From Nocardioides cavernae (GTDB lineage Bacteria; Actinomycetota; Actinomycetes; Propionibacteriales; Nocardioidaceae): a stretch of 64,000 bases of DNA. The stretch lies in assembly GCF_013410035.1 (NCBI RefSeq), contig NZ_JACCBW010000001.1, positions 62,001 through 126,000 on the forward strand, read 5' to 3'. Positions 27,927 to 36,220 of the stretch are shown one piece after another. Under the pieces are notes generated by a model. That model saw only the letters and a program-made list of their open reading frames with translations. It did not search any database and was not told the origin of the DNA. Both the position numbers and the translations under genes were made by a program. Position 1 is the stretch's first letter; each line of letters opens with the position of its first letter.

Positions 27927-29116
27927 GCGGGGATCTCCTGCCACGTGTCGGTGTCACTGCTGGTCTCGACCGCGGCCAGGACGCGCTGCACCTGGAGTCC
28001 GTCGGCAAAGGATGGGGTGGGGTCGGTGCCGGCCGCGATGTCGCGGACCAGGTCGACCACCTGGTGGGTGAAGCCGTGCTCGTAGCCGATGACGTGCCCC
28101 GCGGGCCACCAGGCGGCCACGTAGGGGTGCTGCGGCTCGGTCACGAGGATGCGGCGGAAGCCGGCGGTGCCGGCGTCCTCGGTGCCGTCGAAGAAGTGGA
28201 GGACGTTCATGTCCTCGAAGTCGAACGCCAGGCTGCCGCGCGAGCCGTTGATCTCGATCCGGATGGCGTTCTTGCGGCCGTTGGCGAAGCGGGTCGCCTC
28301 GAAGACGCCCATCGCCCCGCTGCGGAAGTCGGCGAGGAACGTGGCGGCGTCGTCGACGGTCACCTTGCCCGTCCCGGACCCGGCCGTGCCCGACAGCCCG
28401 GAGTGCTCGCTCGGCTGCGGGCGCTCCTCGACGAAGGTGCGCAGGCGCCCGGAGACGCGGCTGATGGTGTCGCCGGTGATGAACTGGGCGATGTCGATGA
28501 TGTGGGCGCCGATGTCGCCCAGCGAGCCGGAGCCTGCCTTGTCCTTCTCGAGGCGCCACGACAGCGGCGCCTCCGGGTCGACGATCCAGTCCTGCAGGTA
28601 CTGCGCGCGGACGTGGTGGATGGTCCCGAGCCGGCCGTCCGCGACGAGCTGGCGGGCGAAGGAGATGGCCGGCACGCGCCGGTAGGTGAAGCCGACCATG
28701 GCGCGTACGCCACCTGCCGCGGCCTTCTCGGCGGCGAGGGTCATGGCCTCGGCCTCCTCGACGCTGTTGGCCAGGGGCTTCTCGCACAGGACGTGCTTGC
28801 CGGCCTCGAGGGCGGCGATGACGATCTCGGCGTGGGTGTGGCCGGGGGTGCAGACGTCGACCAGGTCGATGTCGTCGCGGTCGACGAGCGCCTGCCAGCT
28901 GGTCTCGGTGGAGTCCCAGCCGAGCCGCTCGGCGGCGGCCTGCACACCCTGGGCGTCGCGGCCGGCCACGGCCGTCATCCGCGGTCGCAGCGGGAGGTCG
29001 AAGAAGCGGGGGGCGGTGCGCCAGGCGTGCGAGTGGGCAGCGCCCATGAAGGCGTAGCCGACCATGCCGACGGACAGGACTCCGTCGCCGGCGGGTGAGT
29101 CGGGAGTGGCGGTCAT
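27923..29116 (-). CDS. Gfo/Idh/MocA-family NAD(P)-dependent sugar oxidoreductase
   Basis: A 397-residue dehydrogenase. The N-terminal Rossmann segment reads [19 protein letters not shown], the cofactor/substrate signature is [11 protein letters not shown], and the C-terminal beta sheet contains [13 protein letters not shown] with the usual catalytic His. The family oxidises sugars, inositols or amino sugars; the substrate here is unknown, possibly a pentose or an oxidised product. ATG 29116 has GAGGAGG upstream. It is in the xylose operon between the binding protein and xylA, overlapping xylA by 4 nt. Confidence 0.9.
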   Translation of the reverse strand: MTATPDSPAGDGVLSVGMVGYAFMGAAHSHAWRTAPRFFDLPLRPRMTAVAGRDAQGVQAAAERLGWDSTETSWQALVDRDDIDLVDVCTPGHTHAEIVIAALEAGKHVLCEKPLANSVEEAEAMTLAAEKAAAGGVRAMVGFTYRRVPAISFARQLVADGRLGTIHHVRAQYLQDWIVDPEAPLSWRLEKDKAGSGSLGDIGAHIIDIAQFITGDTISRVSGRLRTFVEERPQPSEHSGLSGTAGSGTGKVTVDDAATFLADFRSGAMGVFEATRFANGRKNAIRIEINGSRGSLAFDFEDMNVLHFFDGTEDAGTAGFRRILVTEPQHPYVAAWWPAGHVIGYEHGFTHQVVDLVRDIAAGTDPTPSFADGLQVQRVLAAVETSSDTDTWQEIPA

Positions 29117-29176
29117 CGGACCTCCTCGTTCGGGGTGGAAGAGCGGCGCACGAGCGTGTCGGGGCGCGGTCGGCCC

Positions 29177-29204
29177 GCGGCGGCTCCCTCTCGGGAGCCG
29201 CCGC
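29177..29204 (-). terminator. intra-operon hairpin after the sugar-binding protein gene
   Basis: GCGGCGGCTCCC and GGGAGCCGCCGC pair perfectly with a tctc loop. It begins 18 nt after the binding-protein stop and about 60 nt before the oxidoreductase start. No T-tract is present. It probably stabilises the binding-protein mRNA and lowers expression of the genes downstream, as known for other ABC importer operons. Confidence 0.55.
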
Positions 29205-29221
29205 CGGCCGTCACGCGTCTG

Positions 29222-30298
29222 TCAGGACTCGAAGGCCGAGTCGATGTACTGGTCGACGTTCTCGGACGTGACCACGGGGGCGAAGAGCTGCACGGTGCGG
29301 GGCACCTCGACCTCGACCAGGTCGCTCATCGCCTTCGACTGCACGAGCAGACGGGCGAGCTTGACGCCGTCGGCGCCCTGCGTGGACGGGTAGATGACGG
29401 TGGCCTTGAGCACGCCGCTGTCCTCCTGGATGGCCCGCATGGCGTTGGCCGAGCCGGCGCCACCGATCATCGTGAACTCGTCACGGCCCGCGTTCTCGAT
29501 CGCGGCGAGGACGCCGACACCCTGGTCGTCGTCGTGGTTCCACAGGAAGTCGATCTTCTTCTCGGCCTGCAGCAGGTTGGCCGCGACCTCCTCGCCGCTC
29601 TCGACGGTGAACTCGGCGGCCTGGCGGGCGTCGACGTCGAGACCGCACTCGCCGAGCGCGTCCTCGAAGCCCTGGCTGCGGTCCTGGGTCAGGGGCAGCG
29701 AGTCGATGCCGGCGATCTCGGCGACGACGACGTCCTCGTTGCCTCCGGCCTGCTCGCAGACGTACTGGCCGGCCGAGACGCCCATGCCGTAGTTGTCACC
29801 GAGCACGGTGACGCGTGCGGCGTTGGGGTCGTCGAACTCGCGGTCGACGTTGATGACCGGGATGCCGGCCTCCATCGCCTTGAGCGCGACCGGCGTCATC
29901 GCGGCGCCGTCGAAGGGAAGGAGCACGATGGCGTCGACCTTGTCGTTGATGAAGGTCTCGACCTGGCTGATCTGCAGGTTGACGTCGTTGGTGCCCTCGG
30001 CCACCTGCAGGTCGATGTCCGGGTACTCCTCGGCGAGGTCGCGGACGTTGTTGGTGATGGCGGCCATCCAGCCGTGGTCCGCAGCGGGAGCCGAGAAGCC
30101 GATGGTGACCTGGTCACCCTCCTCGTCGTTGCTGCCGGCCGCGGCCGCCGGGGCGCTGTCCGAGCCGTTGTCGTCGTCGTTCGCCGCGTCCTCGGCGCTG
30201 CCCGTGCAGGCCGCGAGGGTGAGGACGGCGACCGATCCGACCAGGAGGCCGGTGAGGCGGCGGCCCTGCTGCCGTCCGAAGGGGGTGCGCAGTCGCAT
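29222..30298 (-). CDS. sugar ABC transporter substrate-binding lipoprotein (RbsB/XylF type)
   Basis: A 358-residue binding protein. The signal peptide ends in the lipobox LTLAAC at about residue 31; the mature protein has an acidic/Gly linker followed by a type I periplasmic fold (VTIGFSAPAADHGWMAAI, VDAIVLLPFDGAAM, IPVINVDREFDD, DFLWNHDDDQGVGVLAAIENAG). The operon suggests xylose as ligand. ATG 30298 has AAGGAG 8 nt upstream. It is separated from the permease gene by 134 bp and followed by a hairpin. Confidence 0.93.
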   Translation of the reverse strand: MRLRTPFGRQQGRRLTGLLVGSVAVLTLAACTGSAEDAANDDDNGSDSAPAAAAGSNDEEGDQVTIGFSAPAADHGWMAAITNNVRDLAEEYPDIDLQVAEGTNDVNLQISQVETFINDKVDAIVLLPFDGAAMTPVALKAMEAGIPVINVDREFDDPNAARVTVLGDNYGMGVSAGQYVCEQAGGNEDVVVAEIAGIDSLPLTQDRSQGFEDALGECGLDVDARQAAEFTVESGEEVAANLLQAEKKIDFLWNHDDDQGVGVLAAIENAGRDEFTMIGGAGSANAMRAIQEDSGVLKATVIYPSTQGADGVKLARLLVQSKAMSDLVEVEVPRTVQLFAPVVTSENVDQYIDSAFES

Positions 30299-30432
30299 GG
30301 GTCGTGCTCCTTGTTCTTCTGGGTTCATCCGGGTGGGTGCGGTGCGAGCCGGCCCCCGGGGGCGTCCCTGGGTGGTCCGACGTGGTGGTGCGGGTGGTGC
30401 GGTGGTGCGTTGTTCCGAGCTGGGGGCGCGGC
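30299..30432. other. 134-bp spacer between permease and binding-protein genes
   Basis: It holds a perfect palindrome GCCCCCGGGGGC at 30352-30363 and GGTGGTGCGG-type simple repeats near 30380-30410, plus the binding-protein ribosome site. The palindrome could slow transcription or process the mRNA. I saw no gene and no clear second promoter. Confidence 0.4.
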
Positions 30433-31521
30433 CTAGGTGGAGGTCGCGTTGCGTGCCAGGCGCTGCTGGAGCAGCACGGCGACGACGATGATCAGGCCCT
30501 TCGCGACCGCCTGGGTCGAGGTGTCCTGGTTGTTGAGGGTGAAGACGTTGCCGAGCGTGGCGAAGATGAGCACGCCGACGACGGTGCCGACGATGGTGCC
30601 GCGACCACCGGTGAGCAGGGTGCCGCCGATCACGACGGCGGCGATGGCGTCGAGCTCCCACATGTAGCCGTGGGTGGAGCTTCCCGTCGTCGTGCGGCTG
30701 ATGAGCATGAGGGCCGCGAGGCCGCAGCAGACGCCGACCAGGACGTAGAGCATCACGGTGTGGCGGTTGACGTTGATGCCGGCCAGGCGCGCGGCCTCGG
30801 GGTTGCCGCCGACGGCGAGGGTGCGGCGCCCGAACGTCGTGCGGTTGAGGAGGACCCAGCCGCCGAGAGACACGAGGGCGAAGATGATGACGAGGAGCGG
30901 CACACCGAGGACGTCGGCGCCGAAGAAGTCCTTGAACCCGTCGACGGTGACGATCTGCGTGCGGCGCTCGGAGATGATCTCGGCGAGGCCGCGCGCCGCC
31001 GCCAGCATGGCGAGCGTCGTGATGAAGGGGACGACCTTGCCGTAGGCGATCACCAGGCCGTTGACCAGCCCGGCTCCCGCGCCGACCGCCAGGGCGGCGA
31101 ACACCATGATCGTCCAGTGCGTGTCGGTCGCCATGGTCTGGGTGGCGAAGGTCGTCGCCCACACCGAGCAGAGGGCCACGAGCGCGCCGACCGAGAGGTC
31201 GATGCCGCCGCCGGTGATCACGAAGGTCATCCCGATGGCGACCACGCCGAGGGCGGAGGCGAACCTCAGCACCGTCAGGATGTTGTCGATGCTGGCGAAC
31301 CGGTCGCCCGCGGTGACCACGCCGGCGGCGCAGATCAGCAGCAGGGCCAGGACCAGGCCCAGGTTGCGCCCGAACGGGCCGCTCATCAGGCCCCCGCTGC
31401 TCGGGGACTCGGCCCCGGCGCGCTCCACCGTGATCGTCTCGCGGGTGGGGGTGACGGGGTTCTGGACCTCCCCGACGTCGGGGACGTGCTCGGCACCTCG
31501 GCTCGTGCTCTGCTCGCTCAT
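30433..31521 (-). CDS. sugar ABC transporter permease (RbsC/XylH type)
   Basis: A 362-residue membrane protein with about 8-10 segments after a 50-residue cytoplasmic N-terminus. Family hallmarks: VAIGMTFVITGGGIDLSVGAL, VVPFITTLAMLAAARGLA, AVGGNPEAARLAGINV and IGGTLLTGGRGTIVGTVVGV. It forms the channel for the binding protein and the RbsA-like ATPase. ATG 31521 overlaps the ATPase stop by 4 nt. Confidence 0.94.
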   Translation of the reverse strand: MSEQSTSRGAEHVPDVGEVQNPVTPTRETITVERAGAESPSSGGLMSGPFGRNLGLVLALLLICAAGVVTAGDRFASIDNILTVLRFASALGVVAIGMTFVITGGGIDLSVGALVALCSVWATTFATQTMATDTHWTIMVFAALAVGAGAGLVNGLVIAYGKVVPFITTLAMLAAARGLAEIISERRTQIVTVDGFKDFFGADVLGVPLLVIIFALVSLGGWVLLNRTTFGRRTLAVGGNPEAARLAGINVNRHTVMLYVLVGVCCGLAALMLISRTTTGSSTHGYMWELDAIAAVVIGGTLLTGGRGTIVGTVVGVLIFATLGNVFTLNNQDTSTQAVAKGLIIVVAVLLQQRLARNATST

Positions 31522-33029
31522 GCGACCTTTCCTTCCATGACCAGGTCGAGGACCCGGGACTCATCGATGTCCGACGACGGACCAACGTGTACGACACGGC
31601 CCTCGCGGACCACGAGGACCCGGTCCGCGAGCCCGAGCACCTCCTCCACCTCGCTCGACACCACGACCACGGCGACACCGGAGTCGGCGAGCGAGCGGAC
31701 GAGGGCGTAGATCTCGGCGCGAGCGCCGACGTCCACCCCTCGGGTCGGCTCGTCGAGCAGCAGCACCCGGCACTCCCGGAGCAGCCACCTGGCGAGCACG
31801 ACCTTCTGCTGGTTGCCGCCCGACAGGAGGCGCACGAGGCGATCCACCCCTGCCGGACGGACGTCGAGGGACTCCGTCAGCTCGGTGGAGCGCTTGCGCT
31901 CGGCACGGCTGTCGAGGAGCCCGAGCCGGCTGAAGCGGCTCATGGAGGAGACGGTGATGTTGCTGTAGACGGCCTGGTCGAGCAGCAGCCCCTGGGACTT
32001 GCGCTCCTCGGGGCACAGGCCCATCCCGGCCTTGACGGCGGCGGGCACCGAGCCGCGGCGCAGCTCCTTGCCATTGACGCGCACAGTGCCGGCGGTGGCG
32101 CGGCGGGCCCCGTAGAGCGTCTCGATGATCTCGGAGCGACCGGCCCCGACCAGGCCGGCCAGCCCGACGATCTCGCCGGCGCGCACCTGGAGGTCCACGT
32201 CGGAGAAGACACCGGCCAGCGACAGGCCGGAGACGTCGAGGACGGGCTCCGCGTCGGCGGGCACGGCCTCGCCCCGGGGCGGGAAGACGTACTCGATCGA
32301 GCGGCCGGTCATCAGCTTGATCAGCTCGCTCGTCGGCGTCTGGTCGACGGCGAGGCCGGTGGCGACGGTGCTGCCGTCCTTGAGGACCGTGATCCGGTCG
32401 CCGATCTGGCGGATCTCCTCGAGGCGGTGGGAGATGTAGACGATGGCCACGCCCTCGGAGGTGAGGTCGCGGATCACCCGGAAGAGGTTGTCGACCTCGC
32501 CCTGGTCGAGCACGGCGGACGGCTCGTCGAGGATCAGCAGGCGCGTGTCCTGCGACAGCGCGCGGGCCATGCTCACGATCTGCTGGGCCGCGGGCGAGAG
32601 CCGACCGACCGACCGCGTGGGCTGGATCTCGCTGTGCCCGAGACGGGCGAGCAGCTCGCGGGTGCGGCGGATGGTCTCGCTCCGCTGGCTGAACCCACCG
32701 CGGCTGAGCTCGTGGCCCAGGAAGATGTTCTCGGCGACGCTGAGGTCGTCGACCAGGTCGAGCTCCTGGTAGATCGTGGAGATGCCGAGGTCCATCGACG
32801 CCTGCGGGGTGGTCAGCGCGACGGGCTCGCCCTCCCACAGGATCTCGCCCTCGTCGGGCTGGTAGCTCGCGGAGAGCACCTTGATGAGCGTGGACTTCCC
32901 GGCGCCGTTCTGGCCCAGCAGGCAGTGCACCTCGCCGGCGCGCACCTCCAGCTCCACGCCACCGAGGGCGAGGACGCCGGGGAACCGCTTGACGATGCCG
33001 CGCATCGTGAGCAGTGGGGAGTCGGTCAT
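31518..33029 (-). CDS. sugar ABC transporter ATPase with two nucleotide-binding domains (RbsA/XylG type)
   Basis: A 503-residue tandem ATPase. The first domain has Walker A GQNGAGKST and Walker B LLILDEPSAVLD; its signature reads LSPAAQQI instead of LSGGQ. The second domain has the degenerate Walker A GLVGAGRSE, the intact signature LSGGNQQKVVLARW and LLLDEPTRGVDVGA. This asymmetry is normal for the family. ATG 33029 overlaps the ROK repressor stop by 4 nt, so regulator and importer are translated together. Confidence 0.95.
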   Translation of the reverse strand: MTDSPLLTMRGIVKRFPGVLALGGVELEVRAGEVHCLLGQNGAGKSTLIKVLSASYQPDEGEILWEGEPVALTTPQASMDLGISTIYQELDLVDDLSVAENIFLGHELSRGGFSQRSETIRRTRELLARLGHSEIQPTRSVGRLSPAAQQIVSMARALSQDTRLLILDEPSAVLDQGEVDNLFRVIRDLTSEGVAIVYISHRLEEIRQIGDRITVLKDGSTVATGLAVDQTPTSELIKLMTGRSIEYVFPPRGEAVPADAEPVLDVSGLSLAGVFSDVDLQVRAGEIVGLAGLVGAGRSEIIETLYGARRATAGTVRVNGKELRRGSVPAAVKAGMGLCPEERKSQGLLLDQAVYSNITVSSMSRFSRLGLLDSRAERKRSTELTESLDVRPAGVDRLVRLLSGGNQQKVVLARWLLRECRVLLLDEPTRGVDVGARAEIYALVRSLADSGVAVVVVSSEVEEVLGLADRVLVVREGRVVHVGPSSDIDESRVLDLVMEGKVA

Positions 33030-34297
33030 GACAGCACCTCCAGGGCGTGGTCCGCGCGCGGCACCAGGGTCGGGTCGTCGTAGACGTGGTCGATGGCGAC
33101 CGTGGCGGCGCCGTGCACCGCCGCGGAGAAGCCGAGGGTGGACAGGCCGATGCGGGTGCCGCCGGCGTCCGGGGCGAGCACGCCGGCGGCGAGCTCGGCC
33201 TCGACCTCGTCGTGGATCCACTCGCCGATCTCACCGAGGTAGCCGGAGAGCACGATCATGCCGGGGTTGAGGACGTTGGTGAGGATCGCGGCACCGACAC
33301 CGACCCAGCGGCCGATCTCGCGCAGGGCGACCAGGGTCGGCTCGTCACCGGCGGCGGCGCGCCGGGCGATCTCCTCGACCTTGCCCTCGAGGTCGAGGAC
33401 CGGGGAGCGGAGCAGGTCGTCCTCGCTCGCCGCGGCGAGCTCGATGAGGCGGCTGAGGCCGATGACGGTCTCCCAGCAGCCGGTGCGGCCGCAGCCGCAG
33501 CGCGAACCGTCGCGGTCGACGACCATGTGGCCGAACTCGCCGGCGTAGCCGCGGCGGCCGGGGAACGGGCGGCCGTCGGCGACGATGCCGCCGCCGATGC
33601 CGACCTCGCCGTGCAGGACCAGGATGTCGCGGCGCTCGGGGTCGCCGGGGGTGGCCTCGGCCACGGCGGCGAGGTTGGCCTCGTTGTCGACGTCGAGGAG
33701 GTAGGCCGGGTCCGCGAGCCGGCTGCGCAGCATGGCGGCCAGCGAGACGTCCTGCCAGCCGAGGTTGGCGGCGACCGAGACGGTGCCGCGGGCGTGGTCG
33801 ACCAGCCCGGCGACCCCGACGACCGCGGAGACCGGGGTGGCACCGAAGGCGGCGAGGTCGGCGAGCGTGCCCTCGACCAGCTCGACGAGCCGGTCGATCA
33901 CGGCCGCGGGCTCGAGCCCGCGGGTGTCGATCGAGGTGCGCCGCTCGCTCACGACGACGCCGGCCAGGTCGACGGCCCGGGTGGAGACGTGGTGGACGTT
34001 GATCTCGGCACCGAGGCCGTACGCCCCCGCGCCGTCGATCTCGACGATCGTGCCGGGTCGACCGACGGCTCCGCGCTCGGCGCTGCCCTCGCGGACCAGG
34101 CCGCGCTCGAGGAGCTCGCCGACCAGGCTGGAGACGGTCGCCTTGTTGAGGCCGAGGTCCGAGGCGAGGCGGGCCCGCGAGCGCGGGCCGTCCTCGCGGA
34201 GGCTGCGCAGGAGCAGCGACAGGTTGGCGCGACGCACGGTGCCCTGGTCAGCGCCACCGCTGCCAGTGGCCGCCCAGCCGTCCCGTACCTGCGACAT
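33026..34297 (-). CDS. xylR: ROK-family repressor, XylR-like
   Basis: A 423-residue repressor. The N-terminal winged helix (ARLASDLGLNKATVSSLVGELLERGLV) covers about residues 25-85; the rest is a ROK sugar-kinase-like domain with GVAGLVDHARGTV, GEVGIGGGIVADG and the zinc motif CGCGRTGCWE. ATG 34297 has AAGGAG 6 nt upstream. It is the first gene behind a promoter carrying a Bacillus-type XylR operator, so I infer xylose-relieved autorepression of the whole operon. Confidence 0.92.
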   Translation of the reverse strand: MSQVRDGWAATGSGGADQGTVRRANLSLLLRSLREDGPRSRARLASDLGLNKATVSSLVGELLERGLVREGSAERGAVGRPGTIVEIDGAGAYGLGAEINVHHVSTRAVDLAGVVVSERRTSIDTRGLEPAAVIDRLVELVEGTLADLAAFGATPVSAVVGVAGLVDHARGTVSVAANLGWQDVSLAAMLRSRLADPAYLLDVDNEANLAAVAEATPGDPERRDILVLHGEVGIGGGIVADGRPFPGRRGYAGEFGHMVVDRDGSRCGCGRTGCWETVIGLSRLIELAAASEDDLLRSPVLDLEGKVEEIARRAAAGDEPTLVALREIGRWVGVGAAILTNVLNPGMIVLSGYLGEIGEWIHDEVEAELAAGVLAPDAGGTRIGLSTLGFSAAVHGAATVAIDHVYDDPTLVPRADHALEVLS

Positions 34298-34334
34298 CGA
34301 GTGCTCCTTGGTGGCGACGGTGTGACGATCGCCA

Positions 34335-34386
34335 CGACTTAGTTTGATGGACCGCCAAACTAAGTCGGTGACGCGCGTCACGTCAA
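34335..34386 (-). promoter_or_regulatory. xylose operon promoter, XylR operator and CRP-like dyad
   Basis: Three elements overlap. A perfect 12-bp inverted repeat CGACTTAGTTTG / CAAACTAAGTCG (34335-34346 and 34356-34367) has a 9-nt spacer; its core TTAGTTTG-N9-CAAACTAA equals the Bacillus XylR operator as I remember it. The promoter is TTGACG (34386-34381), 18 nt, then TAGTTT (34362-34357), so the -10 lies in the operator arm. A perfect palindrome GTGACGCGCGTCAC (34368-34381) fills the spacer and fits GTGA-N6-TCAC, the CRP core. Repressor binding must block the promoter. Confidence 0.8.
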
Positions 34387-34405
34387 GGAGGTTCTTGGGA
34401 GATTC

Positions 34406-35830
34406 TCAGGTGGTCTTGTCCAGGTGCTTCTCGCGGCCCTCGGCGTAGCGTGCGCGGATCGCCGGCACGGCCCGCGGAGCGACGTGCTCGGTGCCCTCGC
34501 GGTCCCACTTCGGCGGTGCCTCGGAGCCCGAGGCGGCCCACGCGGCCTGGCGCGCGGCGCCGTCCGCGACGTACTCCCCCGGCGGCGGCACGGCCACCGG
34601 GACGCCGAGGACCTCGGCGGCCACGGTGCGGACCGCCTCCGAGGCGGCGGCACCGCCCACGAGCACCGCCCGCTCCGGACGTACGCCGGTGGCGACGATG
34701 GCGTCGAGGCCGTCGGCGAGGCTGCACATCAGCCCCTCGACCGCGGCGCGCGCGAGCATCGGGCGGGTCGCCGTGGCGAGGCTGATGCCGTGCAGCGACC
34801 CGGTGGCGTCGGGGCGGTTGGGGGTCCGCTCGCCCTCGAGGTAGGGCACCAGCACCAGTCCCCCGGCGCCGCTCGGCGCCTCCAGGGCGAGGGCGGAGAG
34901 CGCCTCGTGGTCGACGCCGAGCAGGCGGGCCGTCGCGTCCAGCACCCGGGCGCCGTTGAGGGTCGCCACGAGCGGTAGGAACAGCCCCGTCGCGTCGGCG
35001 AAGCCGGCGACCGAGCCGGTCGGGTCGACCGGCGGCACGGGCGTCACCGCCGTGACGACGCCGGAGGTGCCGATCGAGACGACGACGTCGCCCTCGCGCG
35101 CGCCCAGGCCCAGTGCCGCTCCGGCGTTGTCGCCCGCCCCGGCGCCGAGCAGGATGCCTGTCGGGGTCGTCCCGGCGACCGCGCCGGGGGCCACGACGCG
35201 GGGCAGCCGCGGCACCGAGCCGAAGGCCCGCTCGAGCAGGTCGGTCCGGTAGTCGCCGGTGGCTGCCGACCAGTAGCCCGTGCCGCTGGCGTCGCTCCGG
35301 TCGGTGGTCAGGTCGCCCAGGTCGGTGCTGCCCGAGAGCTTCCAGGTCAGCCAGTCGTGCGGCAGGCACACCGCCGCGGTCCGCGCAGCGTGGTCCGGCT
35401 CGTGCTCGGCGAGCCAGCGCAGCTTGGTGATCGTGAACGACGCGACCGGCACGACCCCGACGGCCTCGGCCCAGGCGCGGCCGCCCTCCTCGGGGCCGCC
35501 GAGCTCGTCGACCAGGTCGCGCGCCGCGCCCGCTGACCGCGTGTCGTTCCACAGCAGCGCCGGGCGTACGACCTCGCCGTCCGCGTCGAGGCAGACCATG
35601 CCGTGCTGCTGCCCGCCGACGCTGACGGCGGCGACGTCGTCGAGCCCGCCGGCGTCGGCGACGGCCTCCTGGAGCGCCGCCCACCAGTGGTCGGGGTGCA
35701 CCTCCGTGCCGGCCGGGTGGGACGCGCGCCCCTGACGCACGAGCGCACCGGTGGCGGCGTCGCGGACGACGACCTTGCAGGACTGGGTGGAGGAGTCGAT
35801 GCCGGCGACGAGCCGGGGGCCGTGGGTCAT
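34406..35830 (-). CDS. xylB: xylulokinase
   Basis: FGGY-family kinase that phosphorylates D-xylulose. The 474-residue protein starts with [13 protein letters not shown] (phosphate loop) and has [31 protein letters not shown] and [16 protein letters not shown] containing the catalytic Asp. TAGCAT (35844-35839) lies 8 nt upstream of ATG 35830 and no Shine-Dalgarno is seen, so it seems leaderless from its own promoter. It precedes the XylR-controlled promoter and ends about 20 nt before it. I found no TTAGTTTG operator at its own promoter. Confidence 0.95.
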   Translation of the reverse strand: MTHGPRLVAGIDSSTQSCKVVVRDAATGALVRQGRASHPAGTEVHPDHWWAALQEAVADAGGLDDVAAVSVGGQQHGMVCLDADGEVVRPALLWNDTRSAGAARDLVDELGGPEEGGRAWAEAVGVVPVASFTITKLRWLAEHEPDHAARTAAVCLPHDWLTWKLSGSTDLGDLTTDRSDASGTGYWSAATGDYRTDLLERAFGSVPRLPRVVAPGAVAGTTPTGILLGAGAGDNAGAALGLGAREGDVVVSIGTSGVVTAVTPVPPVDPTGSVAGFADATGLFLPLVATLNGARVLDATARLLGVDHEALSALALEAPSGAGGLVLVPYLEGERTPNRPDATGSLHGISLATATRPMLARAAVEGLMCSLADGLDAIVATGVRPERAVLVGGAAASEAVRTVAAEVLGVPVAVPPPGEYVADGAARQAAWAASGSEAPPKWDREGTEHVAPRAVPAIRARYAEGREKHLDKTT

Positions 35831-35876
35831 GGGCGCGGATGCTAGCCCACGCCTCGTGGCGGGCCGGGAAATGGCG

Positions 35877-35904
35877 AAGGGCCCGGTCCGAGGACCGGGC
35901 CCTT
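35877..35904. terminator. strong hairpin between tRNA-Glu and xylB
   Basis: AAGGGCCCGGTCC and GGACCGGGCCCTT are perfectly complementary across a 2-nt centre. It begins 8 nt beyond the tRNA-Glu CCA end on the minus strand and probably ends the tRNA transcript. There is only a short T-run (TTCG), as is usual for GC-rich hosts. Confidence 0.7.
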
Positions 35905-35911
35905 CCATGCG

Positions 35912-35987
35912 TGGTACCCCCGACCGGATTTGAACCGGCGTTACCGCCGTGAGAGGGCGACGTCCTAGGCCGCTAGACGACGGGGGC
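35912..35987 (-). tRNA. tRNA-Glu (anticodon CTC)
   Basis: The cloverleaf folds from 35987 to 35915 (73 nt), followed by an encoded CCA (35914-35912). Acceptor strand GCCCCCG pairs with CGGGGGT, with a G-U first pair. The anticodon loop is CTCTCAC, giving CTC for GAG codons. T arm: GCCGG-TTCAAAT-CCGGT. tRNA-Glu and tRNA-Gln lie on the same strand 88 nt apart, directly downstream of gltX, which charges tRNA-Glu and, in most actinobacteria, also tRNA-Gln. Confidence 0.95.
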
Positions 35988-36075
35988 TTGCATGTGCTGC
36001 TCGAGGAGCAGCGAGCGAAACTCTATCGAACGATGGAGTGCCGCTCCAAATCCTGGCTCTGTGAGCCGGGACTCG

Positions 36076-36147
36076 CTGGGGTACTAGGACTCGAACCTAG
36101 AACAACTGAACCAGAATCAGCCGTGTTGCCAATTACACCATACCCCA
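36076..36147 (-). tRNA. tRNA-Gln (anticodon CTG)
   Basis: A 72-nt cloverleaf starting TGGGGTATGG, typical for bacterial tRNA-Gln with its U1-A72 pair. The anticodon loop TTCTGGT gives CTG for CAG codons. T arm: CTAGG-TTCGAGT-CCTAG. The 3' CCA is not encoded; CGA follows the discriminator G. It lies upstream of tRNA-Glu on the same strand and probably shares its transcript. Confidence 0.95.
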
Positions 36148-36220
36148 TGGGGGTATCGGATCGGTGTCCGACCACCCACGCGGTCCCGTCCGGCGCACCT
36201 TCCGGAACCGACCCCGAACG

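Noticed and set aside
19497..28085. 2862-codon open frame on the plus strand opposite the ThuA gene, xylA and the oxidoreductase
   Set aside because: It is an antisense shadow caused by high GC at third positions; composition (V, G, R, D rich, no domain) is unlike a protein, while three well-recognised genes lie on the other strand.
35912..36150. tRNA pair as an integration site of a genomic island
   Set aside because: No integrase, no repeated tRNA 3' fragment seen in the window and flanking genes show no change in composition; kept only as a remark under the synteny finding.
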